Source: JAZQQB01 sp045628865 (GTDB taxonomy: Bacteria > Bacillota > Clostridia > Lachnospirales > Lachnospiraceae). Taken from it: a stretch of DNA of 20,042 nt. The stretch is from positions 1-20,042 of the forward strand of contig JAZQQB010000034.1 of NCBI GenBank assembly GCA_045628865.1, written 5' to 3'. The translations under genes were made by a program, and so were the position numbers. The notes under the pieces are model-generated. The model did no database searches. It saw only the letters and a program-made list of their open reading frames with translations, and had not been told where the DNA came from. This document shows positions 1-8,500 of this stretch, piece by piece; position 1 is the first letter of the stretch, and the number at the start of each line of letters is the position of its first letter.

Positions 1-401
1 CCACATCCAAAGTTTTCATTGGGTCTCTCTTTAAAACCAAACTTTTTATAAAAATCTTCTTTACCCTTTGCTGACATAAGACAAACCATAAATTTATATC
101 CTGGTTTAAGCTGACCATGCAAATAATCTATAATTTTTTCCATAAGTAATCTTCCAAGTCCCTGCTTTTGGTACTCAGGTTTGACTATTACATCCACGAT
201 AAATACTGTATATCCATGATCCCAAATCGTGCGAGCCATCGCTATCGGATTATTTTCATTTCGAACGCAGCACATATATGCGCTGTTCCTTAATCCTTCC
301 TCAGCTTGTTCTTTTGGAAATATGCCCCAACCTACACTCGACCTCATATTGAGGTATTCCTCTGGCTTAATATAATCTGTTACCTCATATTCTGTAATCA
401 T
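1..401 (-). CDS. GNAT-family N-acetyltransferase, C-terminus cut by window edge
   Basis: The frame opens at ATG 401-399 with AAAGGG about 7 bases upstream and runs 133 complete codons off the left edge without a stop. The protein begins MITEYEVTDYIKP. Residues 67-74 (FIVDVIVK) followed by PEYQKQGLGRLLM (75-87) form the beta4/alpha3 acetyl-CoA site of GNAT enzymes, with Q-x-x-G-x-G at 78-83. FYKKFGF (117-123) is the usual C-terminal motif, so only a short tail should be missing. The family transfers acetyl from acetyl-CoA to an amine. The substrate cannot be read from the sequence. The gene looks monocistronic, with a TATAAT box upstream. Family assignment is firm; function is unknown. Confidence 0.85.
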   Translation of the reverse strand, partial: MITEYEVTDYIKPEEYLNMRSSVGWGIFPKEQAEEGLRNSAYMCCVRNENNPIAMARTIWDHGYTVFIVDVIVKPEYQKQGLGRLLMEKIIDYLHGQLKPGYKFMVCLMSAKGKEDFYKKFGFKERPNENFGC

Positions 402-435
402 ACATATTCCCTTTCATAAAATTTAATATGCTTCT

Positions 436-487
436 ATTATACCCAGTTAATCATAGATATCATCATATGTCTTAAATAATAAGACAT
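436..487 (-). promoter_or_regulatory. Putative -10 box and upstream inverted repeat before the GNAT gene
   Basis: On the minus strand a perfect TATAAT lies at 441-436, about 35 bases before the GNAT start. I see no good -35 box 16-18 bases further upstream. A perfect inverted repeat with 8 bp arms, ATGTCTTA and TAAGACAT, spans 467-487 with a 5-base centre, roughly where an activator or repressor would sit. The regulatory reading is inference. Confidence 0.4.
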
Positions 488-588
488 AAACTTATATTTC
501 TATTATGTCACCGAAGGCTAATATCAGTGTTTTAGTAATAAACGGGTAATCAAACTTGTTGAGGCACGGCAGTGCCCCGATGAAATGC

Positions 589-616
589 AAAAAGGACATC
601 CGATTGGATGTCCTTT
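589..616 (-). terminator. Rho-independent terminator of the tRNA-Gly operon
   Basis: On the minus strand AAAGGACATCC, a 4-base loop, then GGATGTCCTTT runs into TTTTT. It lies just downstream of the second tRNA-Gly. The flanking GATGAAATG/CATTTCATC bases could extend the stem. Confidence 0.85.
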
Positions 617-630
617 CCATTTCATCTGTG

Positions 631-703
631 AGCGCGAGACGGGACTCGAACCCGCGGCCCCGACCTTGGCAAGGTCGTGCTCCACCAACTGAGCCACTCG
701 CGC
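631..703 (-). tRNA. tRNA-Gly (GCC), promoter-distal copy
   Basis: The 73-base cloverleaf has acceptor arms GCGCGAG/CTCGCGC, discriminator U, anticodon stem CGACC/GGTCG around the loop TTGCCAA (anticodon GCC), and a T loop TTCGAGT. CCA is not encoded (CAC follows). It is identical over its full length to the copy at 739-811, 35 bases away, and is followed by a terminator. The two are probably one transcript. Confidence 0.97.
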
Positions 704-738
704 ATTTTCAATATTTAATTCGCAAATTTCTTTGCTAG

Positions 739-811
739 AGCGCGAGACGGGACTCGAACCCGCGGCCCCGACCTTGGCAAGGTCGTGCTCCACCAACTGA
801 GCCACTCGCGC
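739..811 (-). tRNA. tRNA-Gly (GCC), promoter-proximal copy
   Basis: This is the same 73-base tRNA as at 631-703, with anticodon GCC, discriminator U and no encoded CCA (CTA follows). The 35-base spacer between the copies contains a small GCAAA/TTTGC hairpin just 3' of this copy, which may matter for 3' processing. A consensus promoter lies directly upstream. Confidence 0.97.
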
Positions 812-835
812 CTGCATCCGTAACGGACAAGTAGT

Positions 836-864
836 AATATATCAAATAACCATACTTTTGTCAA
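836..864 (-). promoter_or_regulatory. Strong sigma-A promoter for the tRNA-Gly pair
   Basis: On the minus strand TTGACA (864-859) and TATATT (841-836) are separated by exactly 17 bases. The predicted transcription start is near 829, about 18 bases before the first tRNA. Confidence 0.9.
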
Positions 865-1145
865 CGCATTTTTTAAAAAAATTTACATAATTTTTTATTT
901 TCTTTTTTAACCTCTATTTTCAAGGAATTTCACGGTATTTTATTATGTTTCAAAATCATGTTTCCGATATTTTTTTATCTACAATACAAGCACACTTCAT
1001 CTGTTTTTTATCCAACACTGCTTCTATCATTTTCTGATGCATCCTTTTACATAAGCATGTCTATATGCCTGTTTTATCTGATCTGCAATCTTACTCTCTT
1101 TCATGTGGAACACCTCGGCAATTAAATTACCAAGGATTCCCCTTG
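865..1145. other. Gene-poor spacer with a possible relic mini-frame
   Basis: No convincing gene is visible. Bases 865-1000 are mostly A/T runs. On the minus strand a 25-codon frame (1104-1027, MKESKIADQIKQ...) has GAGG eight bases before its ATG, but it ends quickly and has no family signature I can confirm. It adjoins the direct repeat at 1112-1139, and I think it belongs to a dispersed repeat rather than a gene. Confidence 0.5.
1112..1139. repeat. Direct repeat, copy A (left border of island)
   Basis: ACCTCGGCAATT followed by an ATTAC..GGATTC block recurs at 2315-2342 in the same orientation, with three differences over 28 bases. The match extends leftward through CATGTG with a two-base gap. 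The two copies bracket the pseudogene and the 83 bp array. Confidence 0.75.
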
Positions 1146-1715
1146 TTATTCTAAATATTTTGCAAACTTTTTTTCTAAAAAGAATTGATATTCAGGATGA
1201 TTTATTGCTTCTTTATACTCGCTCTTAATGCTGGAATACAGCTATTTCTCTCGTTTTGCAATAAATTCATTGTATCTTAAAATTTTTATTTGCCCCGCCT
1301 TTTCTGATTTTAATAGTTCAGCTAAAGCATCATCAATCTTCTCACAAGATTCAACCGGTACTTTCTTTCTTGATACAATCGCATCAGGAATTTCAAGTGT
1401 GAATTTTAAATCTTCTTCCACATTTGCACAAGAATAAATATATCCGCTCACTCCGCTATATGTTTCTTCAAGTACATGTGGATAATATTCTTCATACTGT
1501 AGTATTCCTTGTTCAGTAAATCCATACGATCCCCATTTTGACTAGACACCCTCATACAAAAAGCTTTTTTCTTTACAAAACTTTTCTATCGCATTAATTA
1601 AATATACAAGTGTGTTCTCACGTTTTTCAGAAAGATATACTAAGGGAATATTATGATTGGATACCTTTGGTTCCAAAACCTTAATCCCTTTTATTTGTGA
1701 TGCATGATAATACAT
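1146..1715 (-). pseudogene. Conserved hypothetical gene broken by two in-frame TAG codons
   Basis: A single frame of 190 codons runs from ATG 1715-1713 to TAA 1148-1146 and is interrupted only by TAG at 1544-1542 and TAG at 1244-1242. The start is chosen at MYYHASQIKGIKVLEP because GGGGAGG lies about 7-10 bases upstream. The longer open frame starting at 1763 lacks a ribosome site. Protein-like sequence continues on both sides of each stop: FLYEGV, stop, SKWGSYGFTEQG, and later FIAKREK, stop, LYSSIKSEYKEA to the C-terminal KKFAKYLE. This resembles a small clostridial protein family of unknown function that I recall beginning MYYHASQ. Both ambers are one G-to-A step from TGG (Trp). There is no frameshift, which suggests recent decay. 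Confidence 0.75.
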
Positions 1716-1873
1716 AATCTCTTCCTCCCCAAAATTCAAGCGTACCTCCAACGTCCTTGCCACGAAATAAACGTTAGCCTCCTAGATGTAATTGGCGACT
1801 ACGACACAATTTAAAGCATTTTATTCCGTTTCTTACAAGAAGATACACTTTTGAGGTTCGCACTGTTGTATTT
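1716..1873. other. Spacer upstream of the pseudogene
   Basis: It contains the pseudogene ribosome site (GGGGAGGAAG, 1730-1721), an AGGAGG near 1780 not followed by a start, and the first half-site ACTGTTGTA at 1862-1870. I could not identify a confident promoter. Confidence 0.4.
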
Positions 1874-2167
1874 TTTTACCACAAACAAACTTTTTCCACT
1901 GATTTTTACAACAGTATAAGCACTTTCTATTCTCACTGTTGTAAACGAAACCATATCGCCGCCTAAAATCATCCTTTTCCCCGAAAATTTACAACAGTGT
2001 AGCCTTTTTTTGTTATCTCTGTTGTAAACACAACAACTTCGCCGCCTAAAATCATCCTTTTCCCTGAAAATTTACAACAGTGTAGCCTTTTTTTGTTATC
2101 TCTGTTGTAAACACTGCAAAATCACCGCCTAAACACAGCACTCTAACTGTAATAAACTCAGCAAAAT
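1874..2167. repeat. Tandem array of about 83 bp units carrying paired inverted repeats
   Basis: Units start near 1874 (diverged), 1957, 2040 and 2123. The last is truncated to 45 bp, after which CGCTGCCTAAA starts again at 2168. The units at 1957 and 2040 are almost identical outside their last bases. Each of the first three units has TTTACAACAG and CTGTTGTAAA exactly 31 bases apart: 1905/1936, 1988/2019 and 2071/2102. The middle units open with CGCCGCCTAAAATC. Isolated half-sites lie at 1862-1870 and 2189-2198. A period of 83 is not a multiple of three and stops occur in all frames, so this is not a repeat protein. Confidence 0.9.
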
Positions 2168-2384
2168 CGCTGCCTAAACGCAACCAACACTGTTGTAACC
2201 CCTCAATAAACAGCTAATATAAGAACGCCTACGGCATTCTTGTCTCCAAATTTGCGTCAGCTTGTCTAACAATTTCATCTTCTCCAATGTGTTTCCACAA
2301 CACATGTGCTAACTACCTCGGCAATTGAATTACTATGGATTCGGCCTTTAATCCGTTAGAAACGTACGCCGCTAGGCGTACTCT
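2168..2384. repeat. Palindrome-rich spacer with small hairpins
   Basis: It holds a partial array unit (2168-2198), a hairpin at 2221-2241 (on minus RNA AAGAAUGCC, GUA, GGCGUUCUU, where a C/A mismatch on plus becomes a U-G pair), a TGTGTT/AACACA hairpin near 2288-2304, and GTACGCC/GGCGTAC at 2364-2381. A 34-codon minus frame (MKLLDKLTQIWRQE...) overlaps the first hairpin with an AGGAG-like site too close to the ATG. I judge it non-coding. This looks like intergenic repeat sequence. Confidence 0.55.
2315..2342. repeat. Direct repeat, copy B (right border of island)
   Basis: This is the second copy of the element at 1112-1139, matching at 25 of 28 positions. It shares ACCTCGGCAATT, AATTAC and GGATTC. 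Confidence 0.75.
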
Positions 2385-2419
2385 AAAAAAGGATGTGCGA
2401 ATTTTTCTCACACATCCTT
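2385..2419 (-). terminator. Terminator of the GH3-like gene
   Basis: On the minus strand AAGGATGTG, a 13-base loop, then CACATCCTT is followed by a six-T run (its template is A 2385-2390). It begins 12 bases after the GH3-like stop codon. Confidence 0.85.
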
Positions 2420-2430
2420 CTTCTTATGAT

Positions 2431-3837
2431 CTATTGTACTGTTCCAGCAAGCTGAACACGATAAATTCTATGAAGAGATTCATTTATTCTTTCTTCAGGA
2501 ATTGTTCCATCCTGTACTGCCGTTAACAGCGTAACATATGCGGTTTCATAATCATCTGGGCAAAGGATCATATCAACACCAGCATATACAGCCATCAAGG
2601 TAGCCTGCTCCGTGGTCCAATAGTCTGTGATTGCCGGATAATCCATGCGATCAGTAATGATTACTCCTCTAAATCCCAATTCATTACGTAAAATATCAGT
2701 TACAATAATTGAAGACATGCAAGAAGGAGTAGAATCTCCCGTTACATTCAATGCACAAACATGTCCAACCATAACAAAATCTGCTCCCGACGCAATACCT
2801 GCTCTAAATGGCAGAAAATCTGTTACTTCCATATCTTCCAAAGTTTGTTCTGTACAGGTAATACCTGTTGTCTTATCTCCAGTTGCCTGAGAGGTTCCCG
2901 GAAAATGAGTTAAACATACATTGACACCTGATGTTTTCACACCAGTAACATAATTAGAAACCATATCTGCTGCCACCTGTGGATCTGAACTAAAGGATTC
3001 TGGTGTTCCTAAATCTGCCACAGCAGAAAGATCAAGCATAATTCCAAAGGATGATAAATATCCACCCACTGTAGCACCTGCCTGATATGCCTGTGATGTA
3101 TCACCTGATGCTCCAATGGTTGCAAAGGAATCAGTTGCTGTTACACCCAAGGATGGACTGGATGAAAATGCTCCCGTACCGCCTCCAGCCTCAAAAACCG
3201 AAGTAAACAGTGGTCTGCTACCCATTGCATATGTCTTTGTGATCATGTCCTTCGCTTTCGCAGAATCTGAAAAGTTTTTATTCTGGAATAAAACACCACC
3301 AATAGAATAATTCTGTAATGCCGTCTCTGTTTTTGATCCCGCGATTGTTGCCGGGCCCGGAATATTTGTCAACGCTTCCGGTGTAATAATAAACATCTGT
3401 GCAACCTTTTGTTCTAAAGTCATATCTGCCAGATATGCATCCACAACATCATCTAACTCATCTCGGGCATACTCTACTGGCTCGTTTGATTCAACAATGT
3501 CAGAATCTATCGTAATTTCATCGTTTGCTACAACATCGCCCTGTTCCTGGCTTTCTAATTCAATTCCAGTATTAATATTGTAAGAATTAGTATGGAATCC
3601 ATTGATGATCTGCTTTGCGCCCCACAATCCAAAAAATATTGCGCTTCCTACAATGACAATGGTCACTGAAACCGCAGCAACCTGATTTCGGTGTCTTCTT
3701 CTTCGACGAAGTTCACGTCTGTTCAATTCACCACTTGCCTGCTGTCCTTTTCTGTTTCTAGGCGACGCCTCTATATTATTCGACTGTTTTTTCATAGTAT
3801 TTTTCTTTAGATTACTCTTCCCTTTTCCTAAAGCCAT
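2431..3837 (-). CDS. Membrane-anchored glycoside hydrolase family 3 (NagZ-like) protein, eroded active site
   Basis: 468 residues from the ATG at 3837. AGAAGGGG lies about 7 bases upstream, whereas an in-frame ATG 14 codons earlier has no ribosome site. The N-terminus is very basic (RELRRRRRHR, 41-50), followed by one membrane helix (about 52-74) and an acidic linker (90-130). The GH3 TIM-barrel domain (about 131-465) begins MTLEQKVAQMF. NagZ enzymes hydrolyse beta-N-acetylglucosaminides of muropeptides. The position of the nucleophile is kept (D396 in GVIITDRMD). The NagZ loop KHFPGHGxTxxDSH is reduced here to THFPGTSQATGDK, losing the catalytic dyad histidine, and DQEGGR has become FEAGGG. 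The protein is probably extracellular and may bind rather than cleave sugars. Monocistronic. Confidence 0.8.
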   Translation of the reverse strand: MALGKGKSNLKKNTMKKQSNNIEASPRNRKGQQASGELNRRELRRRRRHRNQVAAVSVTIVIVGSAIFFGLWGAKQIINGFHTNSYNINTGIELESQEQGDVVANDEITIDSDIVESNEPVEYARDELDDVVDAYLADMTLEQKVAQMFIITPEALTNIPGPATIAGSKTETALQNYSIGGVLFQNKNFSDSAKAKDMITKTYAMGSRPLFTSVFEAGGGTGAFSSSPSLGVTATDSFATIGASGDTSQAYQAGATVGGYLSSFGIMLDLSAVADLGTPESFSSDPQVAADMVSNYVTGVKTSGVNVCLTHFPGTSQATGDKTTGITCTEQTLEDMEVTDFLPFRAGIASGADFVMVGHVCALNVTGDSTPSCMSSIIVTDILRNELGFRGVIITDRMDYPAITDYWTTEQATLMAVYAGVDMILCPDDYETAYVTLLTAVQDGTIPEERINESLHRIYRVQLAGTVQ

Positions 3838-3926
3838 ATGATTACCCCTTCTTCCTGGAAATAAAAGTCCCCACTTCATTTCTGAATAAGCTATAACCGT
3901 TTAAATACATATTTTTATACATAATA

Positions 3927-3955
3927 ATGATAACGCATTTTGTATTTTTTTGCAA
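3927..3955 (-). promoter_or_regulatory. Promoter of the GH3-like gene
   Basis: On the minus strand TTGCAA (3955-3950), a 17-base spacer, then TATCAT (3932-3927). The predicted start is near 3920, 83 bases before the chosen ATG. It abuts the gltD terminator, so the gene is a separate unit. Confidence 0.65.
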
Positions 3956-4031
3956 TAAAAATGGGACAATGATACAAGGTTCGCACCTTGGTTTTTATCA
4001 TACCAAGGATGTGAACCTGATCACTTGTCCC
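3954..4031 (-). terminator. Very long hairpin terminator of gltBD
   Basis: Arms of about 29 bases (4031-4003 and 3991-3963) pair almost throughout: GGGACAA, TGAT, AGGTTC and CCTTGG against their complements, with only small bulges. The loop is short, and ATTTTTATTG follows on the minus strand. It lies 16 bases past the gltD stop. The stem is much longer than most intrinsic terminators. Confidence 0.8.
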
Positions 4032-4047
4032 TACCTAAAAATGTCTC

Positions 4048-5541
4048 TTACTGAATAAAAATATTAGAATAACCCATTAAGCTTTCATCTACGGCTCTTG
4101 CGCACTCACGACCTTCGCGAATTGCCTTAACAACCAAAGACTGACCTGTATGCATATCACCAGCTGTAAATACATTTGGTACGCTGGTAGCATATTTATG
4201 AGCATCAGTTTTAACATTTGTTCTTTCGTTCACTTCAACTTTGAAAGCATCCGTTACATATTTCTGGCTTCCCAAAAAGCCTGCTGCGATAAGCACGATC
4301 TGTGCTTCGATCACCTGCTCACTTCCTGGAATTTCCTTCATATTCATACGACCTGTTTCTGGATCTTTTTCCCAACCAAGTTTTACGATCTTAACCGCTT
4401 TTAAATTACCATTTTTATCTTTGATAAATTCTTTTACTGTTGATTCATAAATTCTTGGATCATGTCCATAAACAGCAATTGCTTCCTCCTGGCCGTAATC
4501 AGTCTTTAAGACCTTTGGCCACTCTGGCCATGGATTGTTTGCTGCGCGCTCTTCTGGTGCTTTTGGCATCATTTCAATCTGAGTAACACTCTTTGCGCCA
4601 AAACGAACAGATGTACCAACACAGTCATTACCTGTATCACCACCACCGATGATCACAACATCCTTGCCCTTAGTATCAATATACTTATGATCTTCAAAGT
4701 TTGAATCCAATAAACTCTTTGTAGCAGCCTTTAAAAAGTCTACTGCAAAATAGATACCATTTGCTTCTCTACCTGGAGCCTTGATATCTCTTGGATTAGA
4801 AGAACCACATGCCAATACAACACGGTCAAATTCATCCATCAATTTCTTCGCTTTAACGGTATTTCCGATATCAGCTCCTGTTACGAAGCTGACACCTTCT
4901 TTTTCCATAACCTTGATCTTGCGTTCCACAACATGCTTTTCTAATTTCATGTTAGGAATACCATACATCAAAAGTCCGCCAACACGATCACTTCTTTCAA
5001 ATACAGTTACTTTGTGACCACGTTTGTTTAATACATCTGCTACAGCCAAGCCTGCAGGACCACTACCAACAACAGCTACTGTTTTACCAGTACGTACCTT
5101 TGGTGGTTCTGCCTTAGCAAGACCGTTCTTATAAGCATATTCTATAATAGCATATTCATTGTCGCGTACACTGACAGGATCTCCATTTAAGCCACAGGTA
5201 CATGCTTTTTCACAAAGTGCAGGGCATACTCTTGATGTAAACTCTGGGAAGTTATTCGTCTTTTTCAGACGGTTGTAGGCTCTTTCCCAGTTACCCTGAT
5301 ATACCATATCATTCCATTCAGGAACCATGTTGTGTAGTGGACATCCTGATGTCATACCACAAATATCCATGCCCGCCTGACAAAATGGAACACCACATTC
5401 CATACATCTTGCAGCCTGTTTCTGCTGTTCCTTTAGTGGAAGATGTTCATGAAATTCGTTAAAATTCTTAATTCTATTTTTAGGAGCGCTTGATTTTGCT
5501 TCCACTCTGTCATACTCCAAAAATCCAGTTGGTTTTCCCAT
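4048..5541 (-). CDS. gltD: Glutamate synthase (NADPH) small subunit
   Basis: 497 residues, a normal length for GltD. It passes electrons from NADPH through FAD and two 4Fe-4S clusters to the FMN of GltB, in the cytoplasm. Cysteine motifs C46-x2-C49-x4-C54 with C61 and C67, and RVCPALCEKACTC (104-116), ligate the clusters. GSGPAG (159-164) is the FAD dinucleotide fold and GGGDTG (299-304) the NADPH fold. FTAGDMHTGQSLVVKAIREG near the C-terminus closes the FAD site. AGAGGT precedes the ATG by about 6 bases. It starts 34 bases after the gltB stop, so the two are co-transcribed with gltB first. All expected motifs are intact. Confidence 0.97.
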   Translation of the reverse strand: MGKPTGFLEYDRVEAKSSAPKNRIKNFNEFHEHLPLKEQQKQAARCMECGVPFCQAGMDICGMTSGCPLHNMVPEWNDMVYQGNWERAYNRLKKTNNFPEFTSRVCPALCEKACTCGLNGDPVSVRDNEYAIIEYAYKNGLAKAEPPKVRTGKTVAVVGSGPAGLAVADVLNKRGHKVTVFERSDRVGGLLMYGIPNMKLEKHVVERKIKVMEKEGVSFVTGADIGNTVKAKKLMDEFDRVVLACGSSNPRDIKAPGREANGIYFAVDFLKAATKSLLDSNFEDHKYIDTKGKDVVIIGGGDTGNDCVGTSVRFGAKSVTQIEMMPKAPEERAANNPWPEWPKVLKTDYGQEEAIAVYGHDPRIYESTVKEFIKDKNGNLKAVKIVKLGWEKDPETGRMNMKEIPGSEQVIEAQIVLIAAGFLGSQKYVTDAFKVEVNERTNVKTDAHKYATSVPNVFTAGDMHTGQSLVVKAIREGRECARAVDESLMGYSNIFIQ

Positions 5542-5575
5542 AATCTACCTCTTTCCTGACAATATCATCATTTTC

Positions 5576-8500
5576 CTATTTACGAGTATTGGCATAAAAT
5601 GCCTCAATCTGAGCCTGTTCAGCAGAAAGTCCTTTTTCCTCCATCTGAACGATTGTCTTTAAGACACGTTCATAATCATGAGGAATGATTTTCTTAAATT
5701 TAGGCAGATATTCACCAAAATGTTCCAGAATCTCTTTACCTTTTTCTGAACCGGTTGCTTTAACATGTTCTTCAATAAATGTTTTTAATTCAAGAACATC
5801 ATATTTATTGTCAATGATATAGGAAGAAACCATTTCTTTATTTACTTTTGTATACAGATCGTTGTCTTCATCCAGTACATATGCGATACCGCCGCTCATA
5901 CCAGCTGCAAAGTTCTTTCCAGTTTTACCTAAGATAACTGCACGACCACCAGTCATGTATTCACAACCATGGTCACCAACGCCTTCTACAACTGCAATGG
6001 CACCAGAATTACGTACACAGAATCTTTCACCGGCAACACCATTGATAAATGCCTTACCACTGGTTGCACCATACAATGCTACGTTACCAATAATGATGTT
6101 TTCATCCTGTTTGAATGTAGATCCCTTTGGAGGATAAACAACAAGCTTACCACCTGAAAGACCTTTTCCGAAATAATCGTTAGAATCACCTTCTAATTCA
6201 AGTGTCAAACCATTTGGAATGAATGCACCAAAACTCTGTCCACCTGCGCCATGACACATAACCTTGAAAGTATCCTCTTCTAATGTATCATGATATTTCT
6301 TTGTGATCTCAGCACCAAAAATAGTACCAAAGGATCTGTCTGTATTGGTTACAGTTACTTCGATGCTACTCTTAGTACCTGTCTGAAGTGCTTTATCAAA
6401 TTTCTTTAAAAGTACCTGTTCATCCAAAGTCTTCTCTAGTTCAAAATCATAAACCTGTTTTGGATCAAAGGTTACTTTACCCTTCATATCCTCATATGGG
6501 TTATTTAAGATTCTGGAAAGATCAACTTTCTTCTGACGATCTGTTAAATTCTCTTTTACTGTTAAAAATTCTGTACGGCCAACCAATTCATCTACTGTCT
6601 TTACACCAAGTTTAGCCATATATTCACGAAGTTCCTGGGCGATAAACTTCATAAAGTTTACTACGTATTCCGGTTTACCTTTGAAACGCTTACGAAGCTC
6701 TGGGTTCTGTGTTGCAACACCTACAGGACATGTATCCAAGTTACATACTCTCATCATAACGCAACCCATTGTTACCAATGGAGCAGTTGCGAAACCAAAT
6801 TCTTCTGCACCAAGGATTGCTGCGATCGCAACATCTCTACCACTCATAAGCTTACCATCTGTCTCGATACGAACCTTGTTACGAAGTCCATTCTGGATCA
6901 AGGTCTGGTGTGTTTCAGCAAGACCAAGTTCCCAAGGAAGACCTGCGTTGTGGATAGAGCTCTTTGGAGCTGCACCTGTACCACCATCATAACCTGAGAT
7001 CAGTACAACCTGTGCACCAGCCTTAGCAACACCTGCTGCAACAGTACCAACACCTGCTTCTGAAACAAGTTTTACAGAGATTCTTGCTGGTTTATTTGCA
7101 TTTTTCAAATCGTAAATCAACTGTGCCAAATCTTCGATAGAATAAATGTCATGATGAGGTGGTGGAGAAATCAAACCTACACCTGGTGTTGAATGACGGG
7201 TTTTGGCTACCCATGGGTAGACCTTAGCACCTGGAAGATGTCCACCTTCACCTGGTTTAGCTCCCTGTGCCATTTTAATCTGGATTTCCTGTGCACTTAC
7301 CAGATATTTACTTGTAACACCAAAACGTCCTGATGCAACCTGTTTGATTGCAGAACATCTATTCAAACCATCTGGTCCAATTGTGAGACGTTCTAAGTCC
7401 TCACCACCTTCACCAGAGTTGGATTTACCATGGATCATGTTCATGGCAATTGCCATTGTTTCATGAGCTTCTTTTGAAATAGAACCATATGACATAGCAC
7501 CAGTCTTAAATCTGGTCACAATGCTGTCAACGCTTTCTACTTCATCAATAGAAATACCCTTCTTAGGGAATTTGAATTCCATCAATCCTCTTAAATTCTT
7601 GATAGATTCTTCATCATTTACCAAAGCTGTATACTGTTTGAACATTTCATAGTCATTTCTCCAGGTAGACTGCTGTAATAAATGAATGGTTGCAGGGTTG
7701 TATAAATGGTCTTCACCACCGCTACGCATTCCGTGTCTTCCCGGATTATCCAATGTATGATCTGTCTCAAGTCCTAATGGATCAAAAGCTGTCTGATGTA
7801 ACTTTTCAACCTGATTTTCAATATCTTCTAATGTAATACCACCTACACGACTTACAGTGTTTGTAAAGTATTTTTCAATTACCTTTGAATCGATACCGAT
7901 TGCTTCAAAGATCTTAGAGCCAACATATGACTGGATTGTTGAAATACCCATCTTAGAAGCGATCTTAACAATACCATGCAAAATAGAGTTATTGTAATCA
8001 TCTACTGCAGCATAGTAATCCTTATCTAAGCTTCCGTTATCAATAAGTTCTTTGATTGTCTCTAATGCAAGGTATGGGTTGATTGCAACAGCACCATAAC
8101 CCAATAAGGTTGCAAAATGATGTACTTCTCTTGGTTCTGCAGACTCTAAGATCAAAGATACGCTAGTACGTTTCTTAGTTCTTACAAGATGCTGCTGAAC
8201 AGCAGATACTGCTAATAAGGATGGGATTGCAACATGGTTTTCATCTACACCTCTATCTGATAAGATAATCAAGTTTGCTCCATCTCTATATGCTCTGTCT
8301 ACTTCAACGAAAAGTCGATCGATTGCCTTTTCAAGGCTTGTATTTGTATAGTAAACGATAGGGATCACTTCTACTTTGAATCCCTCATGTTTCATATTTT
8401 TGATCTTTAAGATATCTGTATTGGTCAAAATAGGATTGTTGATGCTAAGCACATTACAGTTTCTAGCAGATTCATGTAATAAGTTACCATCTGTTCCTAA

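Noticed and set aside
524..817. 97-codon minus-strand frame with an internal duplicated segment (VAQLVEHDLAKVGAAGSS)
   Set aside because: It is a translation across the two identical tRNA-Gly genes. The apparent protein repeat is the tRNA duplication.
1228..1437. 69-codon plus-strand frame
   Set aside because: It is the complement of the pseudogene and has no ribosome site.
1542..1544. Recoded TAG (stop-to-amino-acid) in the broken gene
   Set aside because: gltB ends at TAG, no recoding element is visible, and both stops are simple Trp codon mutations. Decay is the simpler reading.
1874..2198. CRISPR-like array
   Set aside because: Whole 83 bp units repeat with no variable spacers between short constant repeats, and there are no cas genes.
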